Shown here: positions 21,816-33,567 of the stretch, piece by piece | How positions within the stretch are numbered: the stretch's first letter is position 1 | Layout of the letters: every line of letters starts with the position of its first letter | Source of the DNA: Meghimatium bilineatum | Taxonomy: Eukaryota; Mollusca; Gastropoda; Stylommatophora; Philomycidae | Assembly: GCA_034231615.1 (NCBI GenBank) | Contig: CM067317.1 | Coordinates: forward strand, 13,495,316 to 13,559,315 | Reading direction: 5' to 3' | DNA: 64,000 nt | Notes under the pieces: model-generated | The model's database searches: none | What the model saw: only the letters and a program-made list of their open reading frames with translations | What the model was told of the DNA's origin: nothing | Program-made: the position numbers and the translations under genes

Positions 21816-22349
21816 TAGTCTGTTTTTTTTACGGATGTAATTTCATACATTATTTAACGAAACGAATTTTCGCTAAAGGCGCATACAACACAGCATCAAT
21901 CATTCTGCTCGCAACACATTACGAAGCTCTCTTCCCCTGGAACATCGTTTGCGGAGGGGGAGCTCTCAGTGCGTTACATGAAGATCGAATCAGCGCTAGC
22001 AGACGATTCGCGTTTTTATCTCCGCGTCACGGAAGCTCAATCAAATCAAACCTTCTATTTTTTAAAAAGATAGACTGCTATCGCGAGATGAGGCCACATT
22101 TACCTAACATGTGCCATACTGTTGTTTTTTTAAATAGATCTAATGGCTTTTTTTTCTAAAAAGGGAAATAAACAAAACTATAATTTGAATTTTGGGTACT
22201 ATTTAAATTTAATTTTTTTGGCGGAGGGGGGGAAGCGAATTTTCTGGGGATATTGCCACAGACGTCCGCCGTTAAGTAGTAAACATATTGAATGTATTAG
22301 TTACCAACGTCAAAGTCGGATGTGTTGAGTCATATGTGCCTATTCTTTT

Positions 22350-22610
22350 TCATCTTTAGCGTTAATTCTCAAACTTTCTCTAGATCTCTCTTATAGCAGG
22401 AGTTAGGTCATACTCAATTTCCAGCAGAATGTAGTCTAGAGAATGGAAATGCTATGTGTCAGCGTTTAATTTGCGCCAATGGCCAGACACATCCATCTTC
22501 GACGAATATAAGCGCATATAAAATGCGACACAGTACATTTCTGTTCTCCTGCTAGAAATCTAGTAGGAACATCCTGCTACAAAAGATTCGATGGGAGTAC
22601 AAGGAACGAA
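22350..22610. repeat. Two S2-family copies joined head to head
   Basis: 22350-22505 is an S2 copy on the minus strand (GCGCCAATGGCCAGACACATCC on the plus strand is its start). 22505-22610 is a second copy on the plus strand (GCGACACAGTACATTTC, CTAGTAGGAACATCC). They meet at their 5' ends. Confidence 0.6.
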
Positions 22611-22689
22611 CATTTACAAAATTGCTTAAATTATCAGGTGAAAATTGGAAATGGGTAATGATGCTTTACTAATAATGTGTAACATACGA

Positions 22690-22760
22690 GTATGATAACA
22701 CTAAATTGACATTTCGACCACAAGGTCTCTATCAAAAACACACTATACATAATGAGTAAG
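22690..22760 (-). repeat. Penelope-like terminal motif, minus strand
   Basis: The minus strand reads TTTTTGATAGAGACCTTGTG followed by GTCGAAATGTC, the degenerate GATRRAGRCC...GTCGAAAYGTC pattern seen at 18085, 47130 and 49195. Confidence 0.4.
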
Positions 22761-23384
22761 GAACGATACTGCATACTTTCACATTATAATGGCTATATGG
22801 GATAAATCCTGAAATTAAGAAGGGAACGAATAATGTAAAAACTAAATGGATAGAAATGGAACAAAAGCATACGCCCCCCAACCACCAAAATGACAGAACA
22901 TACACATAGGAATGACATATATTAATCCCAAAAGGCTATACTGTACTGTATCCAATTTGTGGATATACCGATTATTATCAAGTACATATCAAGTGCGATC
23001 ATCAGAGGATTTAATGGCAGCTATCTTGACATCACATGCAATCTGCTGGTCTGCGGTGTTGAGGTAGTCAGCAACAAGAGTCACGGGTCGGTTGTTTATA
23101 GTGTGCACATGTTTACAGAATCGGTCCCCGAACTTTTTACCCGTTTACCCCTACGTACGGTATGATGCAACGTTTTCAAATAAGAGCATAAAATGACATT
23201 GAATTGTCATGTGAATCCGTCTTCAACTGTGAAAGTGGTATTTGAGAGTGTGACTGAACGGGTCGGTATGACATGTGCATAGATTAGCACCGTCTACAGT
23301 TGACGTATTAAACATGGTATTGGCGACTTAGTAGCAAGAAGGTCATGGCAAGGTTGAATACGATTTGTGAAAAGTAAGATCATA

Positions 23385-23865
23385 TTACAATAAAGATCGA
23401 TCTATTCAGATCGCTAGTGCTAAGTATAATTTTATACGGTTGTGAAAGTTGGACACTTAATGCAGACATGGAAATATGGATTCATGTTTTTGAAAAACCA
23501 AGTGCAGCAGACGTGTGTTAAGAATTAGCTATATAGAACACAAGACAAATATATTTGTCCGGCAGCAAGTAAACCAACTTGCAGGTTATCAATAACCAAT
23601 TTTGGCAGTAAACTTGCTTAGTTTGGACATGTAACAAGACACGACTAGCTTTATAAAATTGTTTTGCAAGGAGTAGTCGAGGGTAGAAGGAGGCCAGATA
23701 CAATCGTGGATTGGTAATATCAAATATTGGCTAGGACTTGATTGCTCTACACTCAACCGAAATCATGAAAATATAGCTGTTTGTAGAGTTTTTGTACTGA
23801 TATCTCCAGTATGGCACCCCTACAACCCTCACGGGTTATGTGTCTTATTATTATAATTATTGTAA
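23385..23865 (+). mobile_element. Decayed LINE fragment (PLRP family)
   Basis: Pieces in order: LFRSLVLSIILYGCESWTL-like (CGCTAGTGCTAAGTATAATT), AATTAGCTATATAGAACACA, TTTGGACATGTAACAAGACA, AAGGAGTAGTCGAGGGTAG. It ends in the ACCC-TCAC-GGGT hairpin at about 23833 and a TTATTAT tail. No frame is open. It shares many changes with the 38560 copy, for example AAACTTGCAGGTTATCAA in both, suggesting the same subfamily. Confidence 0.75.
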
Positions 23866-24317
23866 GTAGGTCCCGAACTTCCGGGATTTATCTCATATAG
23901 CCATTGTGATGTGAACATATTTTAGAACCGTTCCTTACTTGTGTATAAAGTTGTATTCGTGATATAAAGGCTTTTTTTGTCGAGAAGTCTAATTTTGTGT
24001 ATTACTATGTGTGCTACCAGTGAGTAGCAAAACGTCATTTCCCTGTTCCAAGTTTCACACGTCGGATTACAGTTTTTCTGCAGTTATTGCGTATTTGTCG
24101 ATGCATTCTATCAAATTATCTCAATGATAACACCTACACGGAGCTGTTTATTTATCACAGTAAGCCGCAATATTTATGTCCTTAAATTCTATTATAAAAT
24201 AAACTGAAACGTGAGAATAACATGAGTTTAATTAAAGAAAAATACAAGAAAACTCATATTTCTACGTGGAAATCTCTTGTATAAAAAAATCAGATTCATC
24301 TTAGCACTAAATAACTT

Positions 24318-24590
24318 AGTCTCCCTGGCGTAGCGGTTAAGGGTGACTCGTCAGTAAGACCTGTTTGCATAATTAATTAGGACTACATTAGATACATTTT
24401 TGATTATTGTTGTGATTCTCGTTGGTCACTATTTATATACTCGGGTCGCATGCTAAAAATAACTAAAGCTGACCAACGAAACACACGGACATAATCAAAA
24501 TACAAATAGCTTCGTACTCATTAGGACACGGGTTCGTACCCCACTCGCGACGTCTGGTTTATAAAGTGATGTTTTCTGATATCCCTGGGA
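24318..24590 (+). repeat. tRNA-derived SINE interrupted by a MITE-like element
   Basis: TCCCTGGCGTAGCGGTTAAG (A-box side) is at 24323 and CACGGGTTCGTACCCC (B-box side) at 24526. They are separated by about 150 extra bases at 24366-24520 that match the palindromic element at 21484 (CTCGTTGGTCACTATTTATA ... AGCTGACCAACGAAAC). Removing the insert would restore normal A/B spacing. ATTAGGAC borders the insert on both sides (24376 and 24520), but the same bases occur at the start of the 21484 copy, so it may belong to the element. Confidence 0.65.
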
Positions 24591-25364
24591 GCTACGGAGT
24601 AACGTGATTGATAGTCTCAGCAGGCGACGTGCCGATTTGTAACCCGAGTACAATGAAGCTAATCCTCTACACTTTTTCAACCTTTTAACTAATAAACTTA
24701 ATGAATCCGCGATCATCCCATTCTGTCCAATCGTCACAAAAGATTGACAATTCATATTGTGATTACAGACACACCTGAATGAACAAAGGATATAGGCATT
24801 TTGCACTATCATGCTTGAAAACGCAGACACGGATATGACGTCGAAAACATTATTTTAGCTACCATGATAAAACGTGAGAACATGTTTAAAAAATTGATGT
24901 CATACTATTTCTTGTCTCAAATGTCATATTTAGCGTACTTAACGTAATGAAAACATGCCCACACGGACAAGCATCCACGACTTCCGGGTCACAGTCATAG
25001 CAGCGTAAGATATGTTTTCAATTTTTAATGCGTATGCAAACCTAATGTATGCTGATTCGTACACCGGATCTCTACAGGTGCTCAGGTCTTCGAGTAATTA
25101 ACTCTCTTACTTTCCTAGGTAACTATAATGGATTTTCAATTTTCGTTGCAGGATGTAGAAAGTTGTGCTTAAACGATAGGATAGACCGGATAACACATTC
25201 TCTAAAGATCTTCGCTGTTGCTACGGTATTCACACGTCTATGCTGAAATCTTATTGTGCCCTTTATGTTCATGTGATATTGCGTCACAAAATCATTTACC
25301 ACATATGCTGAAGGCATACACAACATCAGTTACATGGGCTCATTCATTGAAAAAGAACAGGAAC
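24591..25364. other. Intron sequence, no gene recognised
   Basis: A minus-strand open frame (24495-24830) partly overlaps the SINE and has no motif. Nothing else supported. Confidence 0.4.
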
Positions 25365-26640
25365 TTAATATCTTGGGATAACTTTTGATAGAAGTCTCGC
25401 ATTCAACAAACACACCACAAATATGATTGAGAAGGTTAAAAGAGAGGTTAGCTTTATCAAGGTATAGCTACTTTCGACATGCAGCAATCGTTTCTGCTTC
25501 TACAAGTGATGATGCTATCTGTCATTGATTATGGCCTCGTCTACTAATACTGTCATAGACACTAGTTAATACATTGGAAAAATTAAAAAATGAGGTCGGT
25601 ACTGGGGTGTACTATCCATCTTTGCAATTAGATTTCTGCTTATCTCAGTATTAGAATGCGATATCAGGTAGCACAAGTTAGGTCGTACCTTAAAGTAACA
25701 GAATAAAACCACCACCTATTACACCAACGTCTAGATGAGTCAAAGGGAAAACGAATCAAGCATGGCAGATGCTGAAGACACACTGCAAAAAGTATGCGAA
25801 TTAGACGAAATAGGAAAGGGCAGTGAATGGATGGAAGTAGACATTTCGAAAAAAAAATTACAGACTAAGGTAATAATACAATTAGATAAAGCGTGTCAAA
25901 TATGGACGGGTGTCAAGGCCCAGGTTAAAATGCATAAACTCGCCCAGCTAAACTCGAAACCACAAGACATAATTATATACACAGATTGCTTAGTTAACAG
26001 AAATACAAATAAAAGCAATTGGGGTTTTGTTGCCTACAGAAACAGCGTAAAGTTGGTTGAGAAAACTTCAGCAAACTCCACTCTCACATCGAGCATGAGG
26101 ATGGACATAGAGGAAGTTACATCAGCACTAACTTGGTTGATAACTGATACATTAACACACTCGGTAATACAGACTCTCAAAGCATGCTGTGCAAGATAGA
26201 AAAGTACATGCTGAGATTAATTTAATAACTGAATTGTCCAGCGCATTATATGGATATACCGCCCTTGTCATGCCGGGATCAGAGGAAACGATAAAAGTCG
26301 ATTTAATGGCAGATAGTGTGTCGATAGACGGTACAATGCTGAGAAGAGATCAAGCAGACTTGATCAAGGGCTAAATAAATTCATTTCAAGATGAAGATGA
26401 TGTCAATGAGGCTAAGAATGTACACATACAGAGAATGTTAGAAATGGGAGTATCTAGAAGGGAGTGTGGGAAAAGTAAATCTTTTGGAAAGCCCCAAAGA
26501 TCACACAATCAACACCTGACCGGGACTCTGAGTCTACATACACTGAGATGGCTGTTGGAACGGAGAGCGGAGCACTTATAGGAATGCCCCACGTGCTGCA
26601 AAGCTAGTTTCTAATCAAGAAGTAGATAGAACTAAGTAGA
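25365..26640 (+). mobile_element. LINE fragment with RNase H domain, pseudogenised
   Basis: Near 25370 GITFDRSLAFNKH and VIDYG (about 25530) are the post-RT linker of an I/Jockey-group LINE. 25735-26199 is open and contains an RNase H domain: DIIIYTDCLVNRN (TDG core mutated to TDC), GWGFVAYR-like NWGFVAYR, then MRMDIEEVTSALTWL with the conserved Glu. The frame breaks near 26190. Downstream pieces (MLRRDQADLIKG, GTLSLHTLRWLLERRAEHL) match the C-terminal basic region that follows RNase H in this group. The TDG-to-TDC change and several stops make it non-functional. Confidence 0.8.
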
Positions 26641-26814
26641 AAGTTTAAACAAGTGGCTAGATTACCAGAATTGTAACCACCAAAATTGTTGATGGTTTAA
26701 AAACTCTGACATAACAAAATTTGACTCCCATCCATGGCTGAAAGGAGTGTTATCTCATCACAAGATATAGATTTTACTTAGCGTAATCTACTCTGCTAAC
26801 AATGTCAAAAATAA

Positions 26815-27110
26815 GAAATAAAAGAGTTGGTATAATATCATGTATTTAACATCAAAAGACAGCAAGTAAAATGGTTCAACTTCTGAGAATGAATCCAAAC
26901 CAAATACCAATAAGAACATATAACAAAAGAATATCTGGACATACAGCCAAAGGTAGACCAAGAAAATTGAATAGGAAACATCAATAACCTTTAACAGACA
27001 TGGACTATGCAACCAAGATGACACATCTGGCCTTAGAACGACAACTGAAGCTCCCATCCCTAATCTTAATGGCAAGTGTGGATACTATCAACCATCATTC
27101 ACAGGGAAAT
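26815..27110 (+). mobile_element. LINE C-terminal fragment
   Basis: GGTATAATATCATGTATTTA, CTGGACATACAGCCAAAGG, GGAAACATCAATAACC, GATGACACATCTGGCCTTAG. Parallel to 20110-20410 and to the minus-strand copy at 49885-50245. Frames broken. Confidence 0.65.
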
Positions 27111-27960
27111 AGACAACCTACCCTTAAATGAACAGAGATGTGATAGTCGATGAAAATAAAGAATGACTGATTATGGACATGGGAATAGAGAATCCTAAGA
27201 GTTAATGACCCAGTTTCTTACACATCAAGACAACACAAATAATAATACGGCTCAGCTTAAAGACATGCAATGCTGAAGTTAACTCAATTCCCTCTGTTAC
27301 TTCTTACTTAAGTATATCATTACCTGACATATTCCTTAATTGTGATTCCTTTGTATTCCTTACGTCAGCCTAAAGATCAATGATGCTTTAAAGATCATTC
27401 ATACTTGATGAGTTCGTTATCTTCACTGCTATGTAGTTTTAACTATATATCAGTCGTTCCCTAGAATAACCCACTATGTAAAACCCAGTTCAGTACTGTA
27501 TGAACTGTCTAATTGGTAAGCATGTTGTCTGTGTGTTACTTGAACTCGATGTGGGAGAAATGAATAGCAACACTGTTATGTGTGATGCACCTTGTAAGGA
27601 TGGATTCGAATGGATTTGGGATGTCCCATCCCATAAAGTGTTGAAGAGACAATTAGGAATGAAGGCAACAAAATTAAGGGAGATATGAATATTTAATATT
27701 GAAAGGGTTGAAAATGTATTGACGAATGACTTCATTGTTTTCTGGTCATGCTGAATTGGATTTGCTGGTTCAAAAGGTGGAAATACTGCAGCTGCACTGC
27801 AAAACTAGCAGTACAATGTACTTCACACTCTTTGACACAAATTACATGAATATTCATGCAGATTATATATATATATATTAATATTTATATCTATTGCCAT
27901 TTCTCTGCTTTTGCTGTAAAGCACAGCAGGGTTGAATGATGTTCATTTTTTCAGGCTATG
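27111..27960. other. Intron sequence with an S1 relic near 27555-27640
   Basis: GAATAGCAACACTGTTATGTG and GGGATGTCCCATCCCATA near 27560-27635 are remnants of S1. The rest, including an (AT)n tract at about 27867-27885, has no recognised feature. Confidence 0.45.
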
Positions 27961-28625
27961 ATACAATTCGTCGCTTGATATGCAGTAATATTGTGACATT
28001 TCAGAATGTTGGTAACTCCTTCAATCCATCTTCTTCTTGCCGTTTCCATTTTCATGTACCGTATACTCTTGCTGTTGACAAATAAGGGTTCACTCTCATT
28101 AAGTGGTTGAACCATTTCAGTCTCTTTCAATATATTTGATCACTGAAGTTCTTCCAACATTTCTTGTAATCTCTTATATTTCTCATATGTTTTCTTCTTG
28201 TTCTGTTTGCTGCTTTTCTTAGTTATCTCTCTGTTCATTCTTCCATCATCTGTAAAAATGCTCCCAAGATATTTAAATTCATGCACTTATTTCAGTAATT
28301 GATTTATCTTTACGTTGATTGTATTGAGTTCTCTGCCTATAGACATTCTTTTTTTTTTTTTTCTGTTTGATCTTCATATTGTGATTGAGGCAGCTTTCAT
28401 TTAAATAGTTTATGTGATCTTACAGCTCTTCACCGGAACTGTGGAGAGGGCATTGATCATCAGCAAAGAGTAATGTCATATAACTGGTAATGTTCTGCTG
28501 GTGTTTTTACCTTTTTGGAAATATTATCCATATAAATAAACAATAATGGTGATAAGGCACACCCCTGTCTGACTTCTGATGTTAATGAGGGAGTTAGACA
28601 GGAATGTGTCATCAGAATACTTAAG
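27960..28625 (-). mobile_element. Decayed LINE fragment with RT motifs, minus strand
   Basis: On the minus strand RQGCALSPLLFIYMDN (about 28575) and LFADDQCPLHS (about 28470) are RT motifs with the catalytic Asp pair. Then come LRKAANRTRRKHMRNI (about 28200) and RLKWFNHLMRVNPYLS (about 28120), the C-terminal region. At 28590-28615 the plus strand reads GVRQECVIRI, the preceding RT motif in inverted orientation. Frames are broken. Confidence 0.7.
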
Positions 28626-28799
28626 TGCAGTAATAGCGAATGTTATGGTCCAAAGGCTTACTGTACCTGACTGTCAGTTATAACAGTTCTTAAATGTACA
28701 CAATATTATATCCGGAGCATGATATATACTATCAGTGACTTGAATGTCACTGGCACTAAGATTATCTGTGTCACTAATAGCACTGCATATTGCTCAACA

Positions 28800-29010
28800 T
28801 CAGGTAGCATATCCTAGATAGGATGTAGCAGTCATCACAGCCTAAGAAACTTCTGCTGATCTTGAGCTAATCTGCTTCTGTGAGTGTCATCTTCAGATGG
28901 TCTTCGATATCATGCATCCATCTTCGTCGTGACATTCCTTTTTTCATTACCCTGGCATCATCCCCTTCATTATGGTCTTTTCTAGGCTGTCGTGGTGTTT
29001 GATATGGCGA
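28800..29010 (-). mobile_element. LINE 3' fragment, minus strand
   Basis: The minus strand reads DHNEGDDARVMKKGM, SRRRWMHDIEDHLKMTLTEA, the basic C-terminal end typical of non-LTR retrotransposons (RRWxDDIxxxxxxTLxEA). An A19 run at about 29027-29045 lies just beyond it. Confidence 0.6.
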
Positions 29011-29204
29011 AAATATTGTAATTTTCAAAAAAAAAAAAAAAAAAAGAAGAACGTTATTGTTTAGCTAGTTTTCTTTTACTTTCAATTCTCTCAGAATTCA
29101 GGTAGCATCTCGTGGTCTCCGATATTGAGTGGGTCAAAGTTGAAACAACTTGTCATTTTTTACATTCCTCATGATGTTTTCTGCATAAACATTGAATAGA
29201 TACA

Positions 29205-29367
29205 GTACTGCCGAACACTGATGTATTTGGGCCATTGGCGCAAATAAACGGCAACACAATGCATTCCATTCTCTGGACTACATCCTGATGGAAATCTGGT
29301 AGGGCCATTGGCCTGCTACAAGAGAGATCCAGCAGAAATTTGAGAATGAACACTGAAGAAGAAGAAT
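29205..29367 (+). repeat. S2-family dispersed repeat, near full length
   Basis: Reference copy: GGGCCATTGGCGCAAATAAA, CACAATGCATTCCATTCTC, GGACTACATCCTGATGG, GAGAGATCCAGCAG, ending GAGAATGAACACTGAAGAAG. It lies in intron 2, 200 bases downstream of the glutaredoxin exon. Confidence 0.75.
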
Positions 29368-29563
29368 AGATACAGTGATAAAGCACATCCTTGTCTGACT
29401 CCTTTTTCCACATTGAACCACTCTGATGCATATGAATACATCACAATAAAAGCAGAAAAATGTTGGAAGGAAATGAATTAAATGGTTATACAAAAACTGA
29501 AGGAACTGAGACAATCCAAACAATAAAACAAACCACAATTATCAAAAGAACATAGAATCTTAC

Positions 29564-29857
29564 CTTTATAGAAAATGGACAAGAGGTTGTACTAAACACA
29601 ACAATTTCATAAGATTTGATAATTTGCTCCACCTCTGATTTAATATCTATGCTGACAGGCGGCATGGTTTTTCTGCCAGTGTTAAGGTTTCCGTTTGCAC
29701 TGTGTTTACTTGTTGATGCTCTGATGGGATGAGATTCCACCTTAGGCTTATCTTTACTAGAAGTGGTAGTGCTAGTGGTGGGTAAGCTTCCTCTAGCTGT
29801 CAATCCTGCAGCTTTTGTCAGTGCTCTTCTACTATTACTAGGTCCTGCATCTTCTGT
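29564..29857 (-). CDS. Exon 2 of thioredoxin-glutathione reductase-like gene (glutaredoxin active site)
   Basis: A 294-nt exon (98 codons, phase 0 at both ends) on the minus strand, with acceptor CTTGCGCAG (AG at 29859-29858) and donor AAG|GTAAGA (GT at 29563). The first 60 or so residues are a low-complexity Ser/Thr/Lys-rich extension starting TEDAGPSNSRRALTKAAG. Then IKSEVEQIIKSYEIVVFS leads into TTSCPFSIK, the beta strand, active site and first helix turn of a glutaredoxin domain. The order (basic disordered extension, then xxIxxLIxxxxVVxFSxxxCPxSxK) is that of animal TXNRD3, in which a glutaredoxin domain precedes a thioredoxin reductase and reduces glutathione-linked disulfides. Only the N-terminal Cys of the CxxC pair is present (CPFS), a monothiol type as in mammalian TXNRD3. 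A stand-alone glutaredoxin is the alternative; the flavoprotein domain is outside the window. Confidence 0.85.
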
Positions 29858-29944
29858 CTGCGCAAGAAATAAGTGTGATAAAACTCGTTAAACATTGTAA
29901 AACAGCAGATATAAAATGACAATTTATAAAATTATACTATTATA

Positions 29945-30110
29945 TTTGCAGAAGATGGATGTGTCGGGCCAATGGCGCAAATAAAACGGCCACACAATGC
30001 ATTTCCTTTCTCTGGACTGCATCCTACTGTAAATCTAGTAGGAACATTGTCCTGCAACAAGAGAGATCCAGCAAGAGGTTGAGAATGAACGCTGAAGAAG
30101 ACGATACTAT
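29945..30110 (+). repeat. S2-family dispersed repeat, full length
   Basis: GCAGAAGATGGATGTGTCGG, GGCGCAAATAAAACGGCC, CTCTGGACTGCATCC, CTAGTAGGAACATTGTCCTG, ending GAATGCTGAAGAAGA-like. In intron 1 of the TGR-like gene. Confidence 0.75.
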
Positions 30111-30379
30111 TATAAGAGAAGAAGCATCACAGAGTGTTCTATTATTTTATATATATATATATAAAACTCCAATTTGTCACCTAGCCATTAAAAATAGGTC
30201 GTTGTGGATGTCAGTATTATCACAGACAGCAAAAAGGTCAAGCAAGTTTGACCATGGTGACCAATCATGTAGTACAAGAGCCAGTTATCTCGTATGGTTG
30301 GCCTACTATTGATATGGTTAGACATCTGCTGTTCAGTGGAACTGTTAAAATCACCAAATGTATTCATCACCACTACTGA

Positions 30380-30512
30380 ACTTGGATGTGTGGAACTATT
30401 GGTACAAATAAAATGGTAACATAACACATTTCCATTATCTGGACTACATCCTGGTGGAAATCTAGTAGGGCCATTGTCTTAAGATCTGGTGGGAGTTTGA
30501 GAACGAGCGAAA
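30380..30512 (+). repeat. S2-family dispersed repeat, diverged
   Basis: GGATGTGTGGAACTATTGG, ATCTGGACTACATCCTGG, CTAGTAGGGCCATTGTC, GGGAGTTTGAGAACG. Another partial piece (CACAATGCATTCTGTTCTCG) follows at about 30735. Confidence 0.6.
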
Positions 30513-31479
30513 AATAAAACGCGGGTGAAGTATTACAGAATCCATGCTGAAGAAATACTTGACAAATTATTAAAAATTGGGGCCGGTTGTCTATTTTCTG
30601 ACGAGTCCGAAAATTTGTATCAGTTTTTCACTCTTAAGCTACTAAAGTTTTTAAACCATTTCAAAAGACAGTCACCAAGACAAAAATGCTGAAGTCTGAT
30701 ATGCTGCTCCAAAGGATAATGCAGTCAATCTGTAAACCAAGACACAATGCATTCTGTTCTCGAGACTGTTCTGCTTTTTTAGCATGCCTAATCTAATGTT
30801 ACTGCAACTTTTTGGGTCATTTTGACCTACCACTGGATGTCCTAGTCAGTTTCACATCAAACCTTAGTTTCCTCTTGCATCATGCATTGAAGGCTACAGT
30901 ACTACTATTCAGGCCCAGGGAACAGACAGGTGGCTGCTTTCTCTATTGAATTCTTTACATTTTTTCCTGCTCATAGTTTGATCTCGCTATTCTCTTCTTG
31001 GCATGTCTGTCAGTTCTCTCATTTCCATTAATCATTATCTAATCTTTTCAAAACAGTGCATCTAAATGAGCACTATTCTTTTTTTTTATGATTCAGATAT
31101 CTCATAATCCTTGCAACTGACAAAACAAAATTAATGTATTCCCATTATACATTCCGCCAATTTAGGTGTGCCATGCAGATTTATCGACTGCACTTTTTGT
31201 ATTTCTACAAGCAGTCTGCTTTATGAATGAAATATCCATTTTAATGAACCGGAAACTAGAGTCCACTTTTCTTTCTCAAGTAGTATTTGTTGAATGATTT
31301 TTAAAAAAATGTAACTTACACTTCATAATTCATATATTCTCATATGTATGTCTATCAAGTTTTCCATGGTCTATTTTCAACAGAAGATTAAAGTAATGGT
31401 AATTATTTTCCATGAGTTTCTAAACCACAGTTGTGTAACAAAACCACTACTGTCAATAGTAAAACATAAGTGTGTGTTT
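30513..31479. other. Intron 1 sequence, no gene recognised
   Basis: Apart from the small S2 piece near 30735, no coding or repeat feature was recognised. Confidence 0.4.
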
Positions 31480-32075
31480 TAGGCATGTGCAAAGAGGTTT
31501 ACCTGTCAATACGATCTTGCAGGGAATAATTGATTCCTTTTTGAATACGATCTTGTAGAGAACAGTTGAGAGTAGAAGAAGTAAAGTCATCAGTCTATCT
31601 TCTTCTTGGTCTGCCCTTCTTCTACCCTGTGCTCTGCCATTCATAATTTGTCTTTCTAAACAGTTATGTTTCTTTATATGTCCAAATAGGTGTAGTTTTC
31701 TATTTGCTATTGTGTTTAGTAACCAACACTCTGACACCTTCATTGTGTTTATAATATCTGAATTTGGTTTTTTTCCATTAATGAGATTCTAAGTATCTTT
31801 CTGCAGCATTTCATTTCAGCACGTTGATCTTCTTTGCTGCTGTTTTAGGTAGAGTCCATGTTTCACAGTTGTATGTTGAAACCGGATAAATAAGAGTTCT
31901 TGGCATTAGGAGTTTCATTTCTATTTTGTTGTTTTTTCATATGTTTTTCAATTGTGTTGTTACATTCAATATGCCATTGCCAGTCTCTTTATCTGATCTG
32001 AGTCGCCTGCACCACTGATGTTTGCTCCTAAGTTCAGTACATGTATTTGTCCACACACTCTTATCTCATCTATTA
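31480..32075 (-). mobile_element. Decayed LINE fragment, minus strand
   Basis: The minus strand contains STYNCETWTL (about 31875) and RKLHLFGHIKKHNCLERQIM (about 31690), then a basic segment NGRAQGRRRADQEE, in broken frames. These are the post-RT blocks of a non-LTR retrotransposon, more diverged from the PLRP family than other copies. Confidence 0.7.
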
Positions 32076-33567
32076 TGATTTTTAGTTGTTGTATCAATGC
32101 CTAGGCTCTCTATAAAAAGTCTCCCTGCACCCCTTAATAGGAATCATGAAGTAATGCAAGTTATTTTTTTGAATGTTATCATAACATTAATTGATATCTA
32201 AGCCTACAGAATAGTCCTTGGCCAAGACTAATTAGCCTAAGTCTATATTTATTCTAACTTATTACTACTACTAGTCGACTAATGTTGTAAAATAGTAGAC
32301 CTGATTAATAAATTCAATAATATAATTTTTTATTCTTGAATGTTTATTGTTCCCCAGTAAAAAGTTTATAGGAGTACAGTAGGCCTAATGTCTAGTAAAT
32401 GAACAGACCTCTGTCTATACTACATAAAATAATACTATCTTTGGACATTGAGTAGTAGACCCTATTACTACTATTAGTAGCATTCAATCTAAGTAACCTA
32501 TTCAAGCATATCATTAGGGAATGGGAAGAGAAGAGTGATTCATCTTACTTTAATCATTGGGTTTAACCCTGACCCTTTTTTAAAATCAGAACATGATTTG
32601 ATTTAGTAATAAGTATGACAGTATCTGAGTATTGAGTAGGTTACAGTTGGCCCTATGTACTAGTCAGGGAAATGCGGTAGTTTTCTCAATAATATGCAAG
32701 TCTCTGAAAGGCCGCCCCCCTCCAAATGGTTTTTCTTAGAATTGCCCCCCCCCCTAATGTATTTTGATTAGTGCTGCCTCTGCATCATATCATGCATTGC
32801 CCTGCTACTAGTACAGGGTGCAATTTAAAAAAGCCAGGCTATTTCTCCTCCCACCCCCTCTTTTTACAACTAGTAGCATAGACCTCATTCAATTATAATG
32901 TTTTCCCTCCAAATCACCATGATGATTATGATTCATAAAGAAACTGGGTACTCCAGAAATGGGAATGAACCACAGCAATGACTTTTTTTAAAGTAACCAA
33001 TTCGAACTGAATAGGTATTTACGGACCATCAAAAAAATTTACACATGATACTTTCTAAATTTAATTCATCTGCACTCAGTCGCAACTCGCTATATATGAA
33101 TATGATGCTGCACTGACTCATCTGCTTGTAATTGCGCTGTGAGCTGACAACCACTTCATAATAAATTCACAATGATCAGGGTATTTTATATTTAATTATA
33201 TTATTGTTATCAGCCTCTTTCAAATGCATTAAACACAACTTCGATAATACTTCTATACGTTACATGTTCATAATTCACTTTCAATTCATATGATACTATT
33301 AGTATCATTATCATGTGATAGGTTCAAAATAAAGTTTAGCTAAAATTTAACAAATTCATATATATTTATATATTATATTAATTATATAAAGGCCCTCCTA
33401 GTCACTCATTACTTACTAAAACTTTACAAAGTCAAAGCCTGTTTCCGCAAACTTTCAGACCTTTACCAGTAAATATTATATGAGTCTGAATGCTCCTAAA
33501 GTTAACATCTGAACTATTAAACACATTTAACTTATGTAAGTGACTAAGTCTACGATCCTTAACCTAC
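32076..33567. other. Intron 1 sequence with one arm of a dispersed inverted pair
   Basis: AT-rich. 32665-32805 (GCGGTAGTTTTCTCAATAAT, GGCCGCCCCC, AATGTATTTTGATTAGTGC) is the inverted counterpart of 34005-34155. Nothing else recognised. Confidence 0.45.

Noticed and set aside
27500-27690. Plus-strand 62-codon frame that looked like an exon
   Set aside because: Its bases contain GAATAGCAACACTGTT and GGGATGTCCCATCCCATA in the order of the S1 repeat, so it is a decayed repeat.
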